Shown in pieces: positions 1 through 12,700 of a DNA stretch of 23,811 nucleotides. The stretch is from positions 2,389,270 to 2,413,080 of the forward strand of contig BFEA01000205.1 of the NCBI GenBank assembly GCA_003427395.1. The letters run 5' to 3'. Made by a program: the position numbers and the translations under genes. Source of the DNA: Chara braunii. Taxonomy: Eukaryota > Streptophyta > Charophyceae > Charales > Characeae. Below the pieces are notes generated by a model. The model did no database searches and had not been told where the DNA came from. It saw only the letters and a list, made by a program, of their open reading frames with translations. How positions within the stretch are numbered: position 1 is the stretch's first letter; every line of letters begins with the position of its first letter.

Positions 1-241
1 AGAGATAGAGAGAGAGAAGGGCAGGGTGCTCCCCTCCTTAGGGCAGGGCGTTCCCCTCCTTAGGGCAGGGCATTCCATACCTTGCACTTTTTTTTGGAGG
101 GGGGGCGGCACCCTTTTTTTCGTTTTTTTTGTGCTGCATTGGGTGGAGTACGCGAGGTGCGCCAGACGGGTCTGAGCCGCGCACCTCAATGCGCCGCAAG
201 TGTGGTATTATCTGACGTTTTCTCTGCCTGGGTTCGTGCAG
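1..241 (+). other. Intron upstream of exon A (partial)
   Basis: The window opens in AG-rich microsatellite, followed by a 22-bp tandem repeat at 19-76, T-rich runs, and a pyrimidine-rich tract leading to the AG acceptor at 240-241. No coding or RNA gene is seen. The preceding exon of the RPB2-like gene is not in the window. Confidence 0.75.
19..76. repeat. 22-bp tandem repeat, about 2.6 copies
   Basis: Copies start at 19, 41 and 63 with GGGCAGGG, followed by a variable TGC/CGT/CAT and TCCCCTCCTTA. Only 1-3 differences separate the units. Confidence 0.9.
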
Positions 242-736
242 CTTCCCATCATGGTGAAATCCAAGTGCAGCTTTCTCCAGTCTCCAACTCTCCTGTCAGA
301 TATCCCAAAGATTTGCCCTTGTCAGGGAAGGGGTTGTAACTGTGACGTAGAGGGTTGTGAATGTGAGGAAGGGCGTTGCCGGTCTCAGGAAGCAGGTGCT
401 GGTGCATCGACCTCTGGACGATATGGACCACAATCACGGCAGTGCTTTGAGTGTCCTTATGATGAAGGTGGGTACTTCGTCATTCGTGGAACAGAGAGAG
501 TAATTATTGCCCAGGAGGACAAAGCGACGAACAAAATTTTTATTCGCAAGATGATGCCTTCCTCCAAGCAAGCTGCATATGTTGCGGAGGTGTGGTCGAA
601 CCGGGAGTTCAAACATCGACCAGGAACCAGATCACTTCTTGATCTGCATGGTAGCAGCGGTATTTACTTGCAAATGGCATTCACACCAAAGTTAGAGTTC
701 CGCAAGGCGGGCCTGCAAGAGAAGGGAGGAATGAAG
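242..736 (+). CDS. RPB2-like: RPB2-like exon A: lobe start with Cys-rich insertion
   Basis: This 165-codon exon, phase 0 at both ends, is the longest here. The acceptor is the pyrimidine-rich tract ending at AG 240-241 and the donor is GTGAGG at 737. It opens with LPIMVKSK (residues 1-8), the family's PIM(L/V)(R/K)S block. Residues 68-93 carry [20 protein letters not shown] followed by IIAQED, the strongly conserved GGYF-I-G-E-V-IAQE motif of second-largest subunits. The later part ([11 protein letters not shown], then GSSGIYLQM) matches the lobe strand region. Between these blocks, residues 25-46 hold a Cys-rich CxCx4 pattern followed by a Gly/Ala/Ser-rich linker, about 45 residues longer than typical RPB2. 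That insertion could instead hide a short unspliced intron, although it has no stop and stays in frame. The upstream ATG at 200 lies in the intron and is not the start. Confidence 0.9.
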
Positions 737-3700
737 GTGAGGAGAACCAACTGCACTGGAAATCTACGCAACAAACCCAGTTCTTCTTTCTTTCTTTTCG
801 TAGTCCGTGCATGACTTCTCTACAACACACTCTTTTCTTTTTGTTAAGTCCTGCTGGTATTTATGTAACAAAATCCAAATTCTGGTGCCTCTCTTGTATC
901 AAGGAAAATTCTGATAAACATTTGTGGCCAGCAATCAGGATGTGACGTGTGTCAATATAGCATGTGCCAATCAGGATATGACATGTCACATACATTTACC
1001 GACTGAGCTCCGGAAAGGAACCTTGCTGTCACTTGGTATGCGAACACATTGTTCTTTGAAATTGCCAGTCTCAAAGTAGGGGTGGACAATTGTGTTGGAT
1101 AATGTGTAAGGGGGGGGGAGGGGGGTGTATGGGAGGGGTTTGGGAGAGGGTCAGGGGGGGGTTAGACAAGGGGATGTGGGGAGCGATAGGGTGTGGATGG
1201 GGGNNGGGGGGGGGGGNGTGGGCGTTATTGGGTGTTAGGGGGTGGTCCCACTTTTTCTTTATTCTGTCTTTTGTGGGATGCTGACCAGCCGCTCTTCGGT
1301 AGATTTTTTGACAGGTGGACCAGTCGGCTGGTCAGTTACTGACTACGCGAGGGGCGCTGACATCCGACCATTGGCGTGACTTGACTGATGCCTCTTTGGT
1401 TCCTTCTTTTCGCTCTGCCTTTACTGTGCCTGTCAGGTCATGGCTTGCCATGTTGTAGGTGAGTATGAGCTGCCCACATCCCCATGTGCCGCTATGGCCC
1501 ACTTGCTTGCTCTGAAAAAGAGGTGGAGTAAACAGCGATGGAAGAAAGATGGAAGGAAGACATTGCAAAGGAAGACGAAGGGAAAGTAAAGAGTGTGGAA
1601 TGAAGATGAAAGCATATGGAAGGATAAGAGAAGACTCGTGAGTCAGCAGGATAGGGCGAGACTCGTGAGTCAGTCTGTCCTTGACAGCTGAGAGGACATG
1701 CACTCTAGAGATGAGGTGGATGATGGCATGGAAGACGTAGCTGGAGCATTCACATCACTTGCCAGGACAGCATGCATTAAACATGCCCACCAATCACTCT
1801 CAGGAAATCTAAATGCTCTACCCGAGCCAGCCAAGGCAATGTCTAATGGCCCAAGCCAAGGTCTAGCCGATGACAGGTCCAGAACTACCCAGGTACACTC
1901 AACGTAGCGCAGTCTGTTGAGCATCCTTTCTTTTTTTTTTTTTCCTAGAAGAGATTAACACCAAACTTGTATTGAGGAATCACACCAGAATACTTTCTAG
2001 GAACAAATGAAAGTTATGTCCCCTTGGGTGCTGGAAATAGTGCTGCTGCTCCTTCCTATCATCCAAAATCGCACAATTAAAAACTAAAACATGAAACTTG
2101 CTACTCCATTGCCACTTTGCAAAAGTGATCTTCATCGGGGGAACCCTGACAGCAGTGATTTCTTCCCTTGGGAAGGATTGACTGTCCGTTAAGCCCATCC
2201 TTTTGAACAAACGGCCGCCGCCTCTCGCCTTGACCCCCAATTAAACATTCTTAAAACCAAACCCCAGGGTGGGTCTATGGCCTTGTTGCTAAAACTCCTA
2301 AACCCTTGCCTGCTCCTTGAACTCCGGCATTGTTGTCTTATGGGTGCCAGAGGCATTGATTGCTCGCTGACAGGACGATTAATCTTTTCCCAGGTCATCC
2401 CTTTGCCCTTTATAGCCTGAGGCATTGATTGCTCCCTGACAGGACGATGAACCTTGGCCACCCCATCTGTTCATCCCCTTGCCCTTTACAGCCTGTGCCT
2501 CTTAATCTGAAGCTAGGCTAACTGCCCGGCGGCCATGTCGCTATGTACCAATCGAGCCTCCCTGAATGAGTTTGTGGTCTGGTCTTCGGGTACCCGTAGG
2601 TGACAAACACACTTGAGCTGGTTGCCTTCTAGTATGGTTCTGCTTTTATCACTGGTTCTAACACTTGGTCTCTGGGGTCCTCCTTTTCAATTCGATCTTC
2701 CCCTCACCGAGGCTGGGTGCTTCTAAGCCCTGAGACACTACCAGCCCTCAGACACTACCCTGCACCCTGTGCTGCAGGGTATGACACCCCCAAATCTGCT
2801 CCCACTACGTACATGGACGTTTACTGCTCTCCATGAGGGTCATTTCACAGAGTGGTGCTCCCCTAGGGTGGACCACACCCTCTATAGCCCTTTGCCACGA
2901 CCCTCCCACGGAATATCCAGCACAAGACGTACCCCTTAGTCTGCCATTGTCCGCGGGGAACATTCACCTCCTTCTGTGATGATGCCCTGTGGAGCAGTGC
3001 TCCCAAGCGGTTCCCTCCGCAATCCCCCTTGACACTGCCCTCATGTTCTTGGGCCTCATTGCTGGCACTGGCCCTTGGTCGCTGAGCCGCACAATCAGCA
3101 GAGGAGAAGAGGATCTTATCCACCACGGGACATACTCTCTGCCGCCCGTGCTGCAGGGCATGACACCCCCCTCTAATCTGCACCCACTACCTACAAGGAC
3201 GCTCGCTGCCCTCCACAGAGTGGTGCTCCCTGAGGGTGGACCAAACCCTCTATAACCTTTTGCCACAACCCTGCCACTGGATATCCAGCACAGGACGTAC
3301 CCCCTCCCTCACAGCCCGCATGTTCTTGGGCCTCAATGCTGGCACTGGCCTCTGGTCGGGGAGCCGTACAAGTCGGGGAGCCGTACAATCAGCAGTGGAG
3401 GAGAGGATCTTATCGAGCACAGGATACACTCAGTCTATTATTGTCCTTGGGGAACATTCACCTCCTTCTATGATGATGCCCTTTGGAGCAGTGGTCCCAA
3501 GTGGTTCCCTCCCGACGATCCACTGTGACACTGCCCTTGTGTTCTTGGGCCTCACTGCTGGCACTGGCTTCTGGTCTGTGAGGCGCACAATCAGCACCGG
3601 AGGAGGGGATCTTATCTACAGTCCAATGCTCAATACAGTCAGGAGCAGAACGAACTTGAGCTACTGTGGAACAAACCTGCCTGCGAAAACTCGATTCATG

Positions 3701-6700
3701 CATAACAGAGCCTCACTTATCACGCACGAGTAGACCAGACTGAAAGCAGAATTTGAAAGGCCGAGATCACAGCAATACAAGAGCACACACAAGGTGGAAG
3801 TCTCTTGATTATGAAAGCCCTCTTCATGCTTCCAACGGGTCGAACCAGTGGCTGTGACCACTATCCTGCTGCCTACTGTCTTTGCCCGAATAGAATTCCC
3901 AGTCATTATTGCCATATCTAGACCGAAATTTGCCCCAAATACAGCTATAATGACATTGTTTTTGAGTGAAGATGGGATGTAGCCTATTCTACTCATCCAC
4001 TGCATGGCTGAGGTCTGCCCTGCTTCTGCTGATGACCGCTTAAAGTCTGAGGATGCTTGGTGGCCAACCAGCTATGGCACCGCCTTCCTCCTCAGTGCGT
4101 ATGCCATACCCCTTCTTGCCATACCCTTAGTGCCGTCCCGGCCCGGCGAGAACCTGCATCTGAATTCTGCCTGGCCAAGCCTTGGCTAACATACAGTGGT
4201 CGGGCCCCCTGCCTTAGCTGGCAGGTGCTGCATATCGAGAACTTGTGGATTTGGCTGAAACCTACCCTGCCTTCAGGGCCTACGGGGCGTGAACTCCGTG
4301 GAGCACGGGAGAGGATGAGGACCTTAGTTGAGCCCACAACTTCTCGGCTGGCATACGTAGCTCTTACCAACTGAGCTACCGCGCTTGCCACTTTTGATTG
4401 CTTGTCCTGTGCTTTGGCCCAGCTGAAACAGCTAGAGCGTTTTTCAGATTGTGGTCCTGATCCCCGCATTTGCATATTACGAAGTCCACTTTTGTCTGTT
4501 TTCTAGTCAGAAGGATGTCTTGTTAGGGATAGACTTCCTGCTGGAATCGCTGCCTAACATTTTGCAAACAGCAATGGTTGTATGTGGATGGATGGGTGAT
4601 GTGCAGGGCGTCCCACCATGGGCTATCACTGTCAGCTTTCCTGGGATTAAGCATCCAATCCTGCTGTCCATCTTGTTCAGAGCACTGGGCAATTTGCCAA
4701 CGAAGCAGATGAAGGAGAGAGTCTGCTACGACCCGGAAGATATCGCCATGCATGAATTGCTTGAACCCACTCTCGTAGAAGAGGTATGATCTGTCCTGAT
4801 CTGAACTGAAGTGAACTAACTCAGTATGGAAGAACTTGTCTCAAGTGAACAGAACTGAACGGTGCTGAACTTAACTGGGCAGGACAGAACTGAACTCAAC
4901 CGAATAGAAGTGACGTGTGAGTATGGAAGAACTTGTCTCAATTGAACAGAACTGAACTGTGCTGAACTTAACTGAGCAGGACATAACTGAACTCAACCGA
5001 ATAGAAGTGACGTGTGCACAACTGAACTGAACGGGACAGAACTGAACTGATCTGATCTGATCAAGAGTGAACTGGAGAACGGCTGTGACTGAGATGAAGT
5101 GAGCAGGACAGAGTGTGAGTGACGAGGATGAGCTGTATGGTGTTTTTGGTTTGGAATCCACTTGTATATTTCGTTTGGAATCCTCCGTTCTGGTATTGTT
5201 GTTGCCAATTTTCCTTTAGCAATATCATTTAGTGTTTACCCAAGCTTGGCTCAAGGTTGTCCTCGTGAAAATCTTTTTTTTTTTGAATCGGCCCCCTTGC
5301 TTCCCTTTTCGAGCTATTCAATTTTCTCCTTGCTTTCCATTCGGGAAGTTGATTCATCTCTCTTCCAGTTCCCTGATCTGGCTCTTGGCAGGTAGGTTTT
5401 CTTTCTAACGTCTACTGGCTGCAAACGGAGCATGCTCTGCCTCTTGGCACACAGTATAGTTGTCTTACTGGAGTCGGACAGCCATCATTCGACGAGGGGG
5501 TATGTTTGGACTGTGGCAGACACGTTTTTTGAAGCAGCCTGTCACCCTGGGACCCGTGATTTCAGTTCTGTTCCATTAGTCCCCATTTCTTGGTGGGAAG
5601 GTGCATGTGTTGGGAACTCCGGTCAGCATCCCAGGGAGTATATAGCTGAGACGCAATGGGTGGAATAGAGATGAACCCTGCAGATGATAGACTCTACTAC
5701 AGAAATTTCTCTGTTTTCTTATGCTGGAATTGCAGCCGCTATTCAAAACAGAGAAGCATTGCGGATGGTACATGGCCAAAAGCCTTGCCGAAAACAAACC
5801 TGACAATTTTACAGCAAATAAACGGACTTTCGCAAGGAATTCCCACAATTGACAACAACCAATTGATATGGAAGAGATGGCATACCCGCAGTTGTGTGCA
5901 ATCTTTTAAATTACGGAATAATCATCCATGAAGAGGTTGAAGACAGCAACCAGCCACTCTATTTTTCTAAGTGAGTCCTTACCTTCACGGAATGTTGGAC
6001 TCAAGATAACCTTAGTCTCCACAAAGCAGAGATGGAGAGGAATTCAAGAAGGGAAAGGCAAGCTTGTCGATCCTCCATTTCAAGGAGCAATCGCTGTTGC
6101 GCAGGGGTCCTTCACGCGAAAAATGGGTCCAGTGTCCCTCACATCAAACTTTACTCTATGTGTCCGTCCGTGTGGCCAGAGGAACCCGAGTCAGTCGCGT
6201 TGTTTGTTTCCCTTTCAGGAAGGATTTACTACTGCTTCTCACCCCTGTTCTGTCATTTGTTTTTACTTCTTTATGTCTGGTATGTTCTCTTGATATCTCT
6301 ACTCCTCTCAGCCTCAGTAGGCTGTCAGATCCCTCTGCTGAATCCTAGGGCATACACACCTGTCAAAAAGAAAAACAGGCAAGGGAGAGATTTCCTTGTG
6401 TCACAGTGTCAAACTGATCCTCTCATTGCCGGAGCTATGCCAAGCCTACCACTGAAAGAGGGGAATTTTGGAAGGACACTGCCTGCCAATTTGCTAATGT
6501 ACCCTCTTTAACTTGCACTTCAGATCCTCTTCCAGCGCAGGGCATATCTCTCGGGTTACTGGATATCAAGGGTAATTGAGCATCTCTCTTTCCAAATGGC
6601 CCAGAGGGTCACTACAGTGATATCATTACATACCAAATACTCTTGGGTTTGCTGAGAGTAAAGGGGATTTAGTCCATAGTCACTACCGCCAGCCCATTAA

Positions 6701-9700
6701 AAACTCAAAATAAAAACCGCCTGCAAAACAGTGCTGTTTTTTTTTTTTTTTTTTTTTTTTGCATAAAATACCAAACAAGATTCTATGGTCGTGGCCTGAT
6801 AAATTAAGTCCTGTTCCTTTTCTGATGGCCAGCCATAATCAATACAACATATATCGCACTCGGGTTTCCTTAGGTTGAGGTCAGAGGATCCCTGAACAGC
6901 TTTTTCTTTATCAACATAGGCGTGTCATCTTTGTGCAGAGGCCATGCTAATGTTCACAATTGCAGTCTTGGCATCGCACTGGGTTCACTGTTGCATTGTC
7001 ATGGATAACCTCGGGTTCACTGTTGCATTGTCATGGATAACCTCGGAAGGGCGCTGATGGCTCTAGTCCGATAGGCCCACTGGCCAGTTGACTTTAAACC
7101 ACAAGTACACGGCCCCAGCCTTGCAGTCGGAAACTTGTCGCCACAAGAAAACGAGGCCGAAACGTCAAACGCTGGGCCCGCCGTCGATAAATTAAATCGG
7201 CGGTCGCGGTTTCGTTTCGTGCCTCCAGAATTTGAGGTGTCAGGCCCGAGGCCCAGGTGCCCATGTACTGGTGCTTTAGCATCACTCGGTAAGGTGCAGT
7301 AATCCTTACGTTCTTAGGGTTCGTAAAGAGTGGTTCTCGGATTAGGCCCTCCCATGTAGTGTTCAGTAAGGGGTTCATAAACAGGGTTCATAAAGAGGCA
7401 CTCTCAGATCTCCCGTTGACTCCCAGTGTGACCCTTACCAGTGGGGGAGCAGCCTCCAGGCTCTGAACCCCTCCAAGCTCTGACCTGCTCCATCGAAAAG
7501 TGATGTTTGCTAAAGTGGCCCTAAAAAAGGCCTAAATGCCTTTGGAACTCTTGCCTGGATTATGCGGTAGACATTCTTGTCTGAAAGAAGGGGCTTTAGT
7601 TGATTGAGGGATTGGCCATGTGCTGTCACTAGGCCATTCTAATGTGGCTCTTGCAGACAGTGGGGTAATTTCATCGAGCAGCGGGCTGTGTGCAGCGGGT
7701 ATGTGTATTATAACTCAACTAACTCTTTTCTTGGGTAAGGGAATCTCTGGCCACTTGAGGGATGCCCTCAATAGCTTCATGGTTGTTCCGCCATAGATAA
7801 GAGGTCAGGTCTTTCTTCATGACAGGTAGAGCTTTCTTGTCAAGTGGCCACAATGCTGCCCTGCACCATAGGGTGCTTTGGAGCACATTATAACCACAGT
7901 GGACCTTCCACCAGGGAGGTATGCTCTCTTCCTGAGGCCAAGCTTTCCAGTGGATTGAGGACTGCTGTCCGGGTGGGAGTGTGGCAGGGAGAATTGATGA
8001 AAGGGGTTGGGTACAGTCTCGCAGAGGGAAAAACCCCCCCCCCCCCCCCCCTCCCCCACCCACCACCCCCCAAGAAAAGAAAAGAAAAAGAAAAAAGGGT
8101 CAAATCATGGAACCGTTTGACCTTGATATGAGTTGCCAACTCTTCCCATCTTATTGTGGGCTCGTCAGGGGGCCTGACACCTGGGCAGTGTACCTACCTG
8201 ATAGTGGTCTCAACTCTTCCCATCTTATTCTAGGCTCCCTAGGGAGCCTCACATCTTGGCAGTGTCTCTACCTCTCATCTCTACATCTCATGGGTACCAG
8301 GTTTGGCATTGGCAGTGAGAATCACTCCTAGGATCCTGATAGGTCTGCGAACTCTTCCTATCTTATAATTGGCTCCCTAGGGGCCCTGAGACCTTGCACT
8401 GTCTCTACCACGCTGTTTTCATGCACTCCAATTAACTTGCATATCCAAGAGCAATCAGAATTTGTTGGGAGTTTTGTTTTTGGGGACCTGCATTTTTCCT
8501 TCCTAGTCAGCCAGCAAGACTATGACTTTATCGGGCAACGGTTGACACGACACATTGGCATGAGCTAGGGAATGTGTTCAAGGTGCTGGCTCTCCCTGTG
8601 GCTCTCCTCGACAATTATGAAGACGTACGGAGCTACAGGGTCCCCTTCCCTGACAGATATGCAGTTAAAGGCCTGCGCTAGATGGCAATCAGTGTGAGTC
8701 ATCGTATTGGTATGCTTGCGCCACAGAGAGACGCAACTCCTTCACTCGTTTGCTATCTCCATGCATCTATCCGGGAATGCGAATCTACGTGTTAGTAGGC
8801 CTTTTCGGAAATAATTAAGATGGAAAAAAATTGACCTGCCTGTCACAATTGTCTATTCATCTTCTGAACCCTTAGGAACTTGATTCTGGTTTTAAAGTGA
8901 TCGGTCAGGATCTTATTGCGCTCAAGGTGCTCCACTGATCCTCCACTAGTTCCCAGGTGGTACCCTTAGGAACTTGATTCTAGTCCCAGCAAAGTGATCG
9001 GTCAGGATCTTATTGCGCTCCTCAAGGTGATCCACTGATCCTCCAGTAGTTCCCAGGTGTTCATTGAAAACGCGGTAGGTAAATAGCCTATGCCTGGGGT
9101 TTCTCGATTCGTCTTGGACAAAACCTCCCATAACTTGCACATAACTTTCTTCAATTGTAAGGTGTTCCGCACCTGGCTTGCTTTAGACTTCTTTTCTATC
9201 AAAATTCAAATTGAATAAATTAGTATTGGTTGTCCTTTCTTGTGATTCCTGTTGCATAGTCTACGACTCCCAAAAAAATGTGATACACCATAGGCTTGTT
9301 GTCACCTACTGAAATTACATTTGAACACGTTGGGACTTGTTTCTATGATTTTTATTCTTTTTTAAGGGGGTTTCCCTCTTATATGCTTTCAGCGGTTCTC
9401 GGGAGGGAGTCAGTGACGATGACCTGTGTGTGGCTGTGTGTGTCTGCGGTGTTTCTGTTTGATTGGTCATGGTTGTCCCCGCAGATGAAGGCTTATGAGG
9501 AGGAGGATAAATTTATGCAAAAACGAAAGGCAAAATCGCACAATGCGGACCAGAACGAGTTCGAGGAGGTGACAGCTATACCCATACCTTAAACATTTTC
9601 TTGGTGTAAACAACTCTCCCACCCTTCTCTTTCTCCCATCATTCACTGTCTCAAAGGGGGAGATTCAAATGTTTCTGCAAGCAAGACCTCACTTCTGGTT

Positions 9701-12700
9701 CAGAATGATCATGCTAACGAGTACAATGATGAAGAATTTGATTCCTTTTCTGCGACTGATGATGTTGATTTCTTGTGGGAAAGATGTGCCTCCTCCTGCT
9801 TCTGGTTATACTGATGATGCTACCAAAAATGATAATGATGATGATAATGATGATGATAATGATGATGATAATGATGATGACATCCATAAGAATGCTGGAA
9901 TCTCCTCTTTATCTCTTATGTTCCATCAGTCCACCGAACTTTGTTGAAAAGAGGAAGCTTTATCATTAATTTGGAGTGAGGGAGTGTGGCGACAAAACTC
10001 ACCCTGAAACCGGGTAGGAGTAAGTATGGCAGCAAGGCCAACAGTGATAGTGAAGGGGATTGTGTTTGAACATTTTGGACTGAAACCATATTTGCTGTCA
10101 CTGTGAGTATATAATTAAACCACCAGTAGCTTTCCCAGTTGTTTTGTGCTGACGCGGGTTTTAACCTGCCACAGCCTTTTGGGCTTGGCTGACCAGACTG
10201 AAATGGCTGGTGGCACCATGCGAAACAAGAAAAGAACGTGCCTGGGACGGTTTATTTTTTATTGGCATGCTGCAGAAATCCGCATTGGGAAAAAGAGGCA
10301 TGGAGGTACTGGTTGTTGAAGTATATCCTCGTAGTAACAGCAATTACAGTTTCAGTCTAAAATGTTTTAAACTATCACCATCTGTCAGTGAAATATTAGG
10401 CCTGGCTCCAGTGCACTCCAGACGTGAGAACTATCATTATCTGTCAGTGAAACATTAGGCCTTTCTCCACTGCTCTCGAGATCGGAGCGGGTATATCTTT
10501 CCATCTTCTAGGAGAAGGTAGGCGTCCAGGTTTACGCATTTGGTGAGTGGTGCAATGATTCCCATTGGAACTGTGTGAGTTCAAGCTGAGGGCATGCTGT
10601 CACTTCCACTTTTGTTTTTCGTTTTTGTCTTCTTGCGACTCTTGTCTACTTCCAATTTTCTTTTTCGTTTTCGTTTTCTTGTCTTTCAATGAAAACATAC
10701 TTTCATGAGGACCGTTCCGGTTTTGAATGAATCTCCTTTCGTAAAAGAAAAAGTAAAAAAAAAAGCAGAGAGCAGAGCACTACAACCCTGGCTCCATATC
10801 CATTCTGGGAAGCGGCAGCCGGGTTCTTATTCCACCTGGAAGTCTGAAGGGCACATACTGCATCTTGTTTACTCCTTAATCTCCTTATAATTAACAGCCA
10901 GATTTATTCGAAACAATTATAGTCTATGTCCTTGTCCTGATCAGAGCTATCTAGGTACATACTTTTTAAGTTTTAACCAATTTGCGGAGTTTGCCAAGAA
11001 AAGTTTTACAGTCTGTGCTTGGGCCCCTCAGTCTAGTCTAGTCTGTGCTTGCCCCCCACCTGGGTGCACATCCACTTCGCCTTGGTAATTAGTCCCCACC
11101 TTGGCCATGGGTCGCACAACCTCAGGGAGTATTTGGCACCTGCTCACATAAACCTGCTCACATAAACATTTCGGCACCTGGGATCTTATCCTTACTTGCA
11201 GTTCTATCTTCCTGCTCTGTGAATTAGTGTGAAACATCTAGTCTCAGCCAGCTGCCTTTCTAAGCTTGGTCTGACATTTTGGCAGCTCTTCGGTTGACTA
11301 GGCTACTGCCGAATAGATTGTGGTCCCTTTGTATCAATACTGAGGGTATTTTTCCGGTCTGATACGGAAATGATGACCCTAAGTTCGGTTGGCAGGGAAG
11401 ACTTCAGCAGTGGTAGTTGTATGTTGCAGTTGTTCATATCCGCATGGCATGCCATTTGTGCTGATACGTCTCTCTGATGGCTCCCTTGTCAGTACGCACT
11501 GCATTATATTGGAACAAGAGGAATCAAACAAGGCGGCACAAGGGAAGAGAGGATCAGGTATGTTGTTGGTAAATGCTAGTGGAGAATAGTGATGGTGAAT
11601 ACAATTTGCAACTTTTATATTCCTTTTTTTTGTGTGTGGCTGCCAGAAATTTTCTTTTCTTTCTCCTTTCCGGATAAACAGTTCATCATTGTGGGTGGGC
11701 CCAGTGGCCAAGGCTCACAAGAACGTAATGAAAAGCAAGTTGAGGGGATGACCGGGGGGTCACACGGATGAACCAATGGGCGGAGCCCTCATGTGGTTCT
11801 GGTCATACTTGTACTAAAGACTCAGTAGAGCATGCCGTTTTTTTTAATATGATAAAACGGGTTCCAAGCATAACAATTGATAAAATAAAATATCAGAAAA
11901 ACAAATGGCCTTTTTAGGCTTTTTTTTATGTGAAGAGCCTTAACTTATGAATGGCATGGGGGAGAGCTTGCATTTGGCTGTGCTCACTGTTCTGGACTGT
12001 TGATTTGGAGGATACACCGCCAGAAACCCTAGAGTCCTGGTGAGTGGGACCATCTATCTGATGGTGTATGCATTTCCGTATGGATTTCTCATTACAAAAG
12101 AGGTGGCAAAAAATGACTGCTGCCTTCCCTTTCACATCTTGCCCGTCATTGTGGATTCTGGCTTTGGGTGTATAGTGTAGTAGGTGTGGAAGTAAATGAC
12201 CTTACCCCGGGTGGGTTTTTTTTTTTTTTTTTTTTTTTGTGACCTTACCCCGAGTGGTTAGTCTCTGACTCTCTGGCCAATTTAGGTTATGCGATGTGAC
12301 GACGCCCATTTCCGTAATGCTTGCCCCTTCGCTGTGCAGTGTAGCGATGGGGGTTGAGGTGATATTGAAATATAGATGATCCGATCCTAAAATAACCTGT
12401 TCGGCATTCTGGTTTTGTTCAACTTTAAGTTACACGTTCCAACAACGGCCAAACATACATCCAGCAGTTTGAAGAAAATGCAAGGAGCAGTTTGCAGAAG
12501 CAACCGACTCCGTAATGCTTTGCCCTTTGCTGTAAAGTCCACCATCTTCACCCGAATTGAACGCCCGGTATTATAGCTGTATTTGGTGCAATTTTCAGTC
12601 CAAATGCAGCCATAATGAGGGGTCGTTGTATTCGGGTGAAGATGGTAGCAATCGGGGCTTTGAGGTGATATTGAGAATTTTGAAATACATGATCCGGCCC

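Larger units (their letters stand above)
737..4606 (+). other. Intron A-B, 3,870 nt
   Basis: GTGAGG donor and GTGCAG acceptor. The contents are a G-rich tract with undetermined bases (1105-1250), a 69-bp tandem repeat (2350-2500), a higher-order repeat array (2770-3630), a foldback element copy (3875-3975) and a tRNA-derived head on the minus strand (4310-4386). The stretches 740-1090, 1260-2340 and 2500-2765 show nothing I can name. Open frames in this intron look like by-products of the repeats. Confidence 0.8.
5768..11492 (+). other. Intron C-D, 5,725 nt
   Basis: GTACAT donor and CTTGTCAG acceptor. The contents are a poly(T) run (6738-6760), a U6-derived fragment on the minus strand (6905-6965), a 32-bp tandem duplication (6981-7046), a poly(C)/purine tract (8033-8098), dispersed repeats at 8138-8410, a 94-bp tandem duplication (8868-9059), an orphan exon-like segment (9485-9568), an acidic coding-like stretch with a GAT/AAT array (9653-9880), and a 69-bp tandem duplication (10371-10500). 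The stretches 5930-6700, 7380-8030 and 10500-11380 hold nothing I can identify. Confidence 0.75.

Noticed and set aside
200-814. A 204-codon open frame with ATG at 200 as a complete gene
   Set aside because: The family similarity starts only after the acceptor at 241 and stops at the donor at 737; residues before and after are intron translated by chance.
3236-3733. A 165-codon open frame as a gene
   Set aside because: It lies across the higher-order repeat array, repeats its own segments, and has no recognisable domain or splice context.
10276-10314. Exon-like [15 protein letters not shown] after a CTGCAG acceptor, resembling the GKRG motif
   Set aside because: Exon D (11493-11557) gives YIGTRG plus the REER-I continuation in exact phase with exon E; the earlier match is short and would duplicate the motif.
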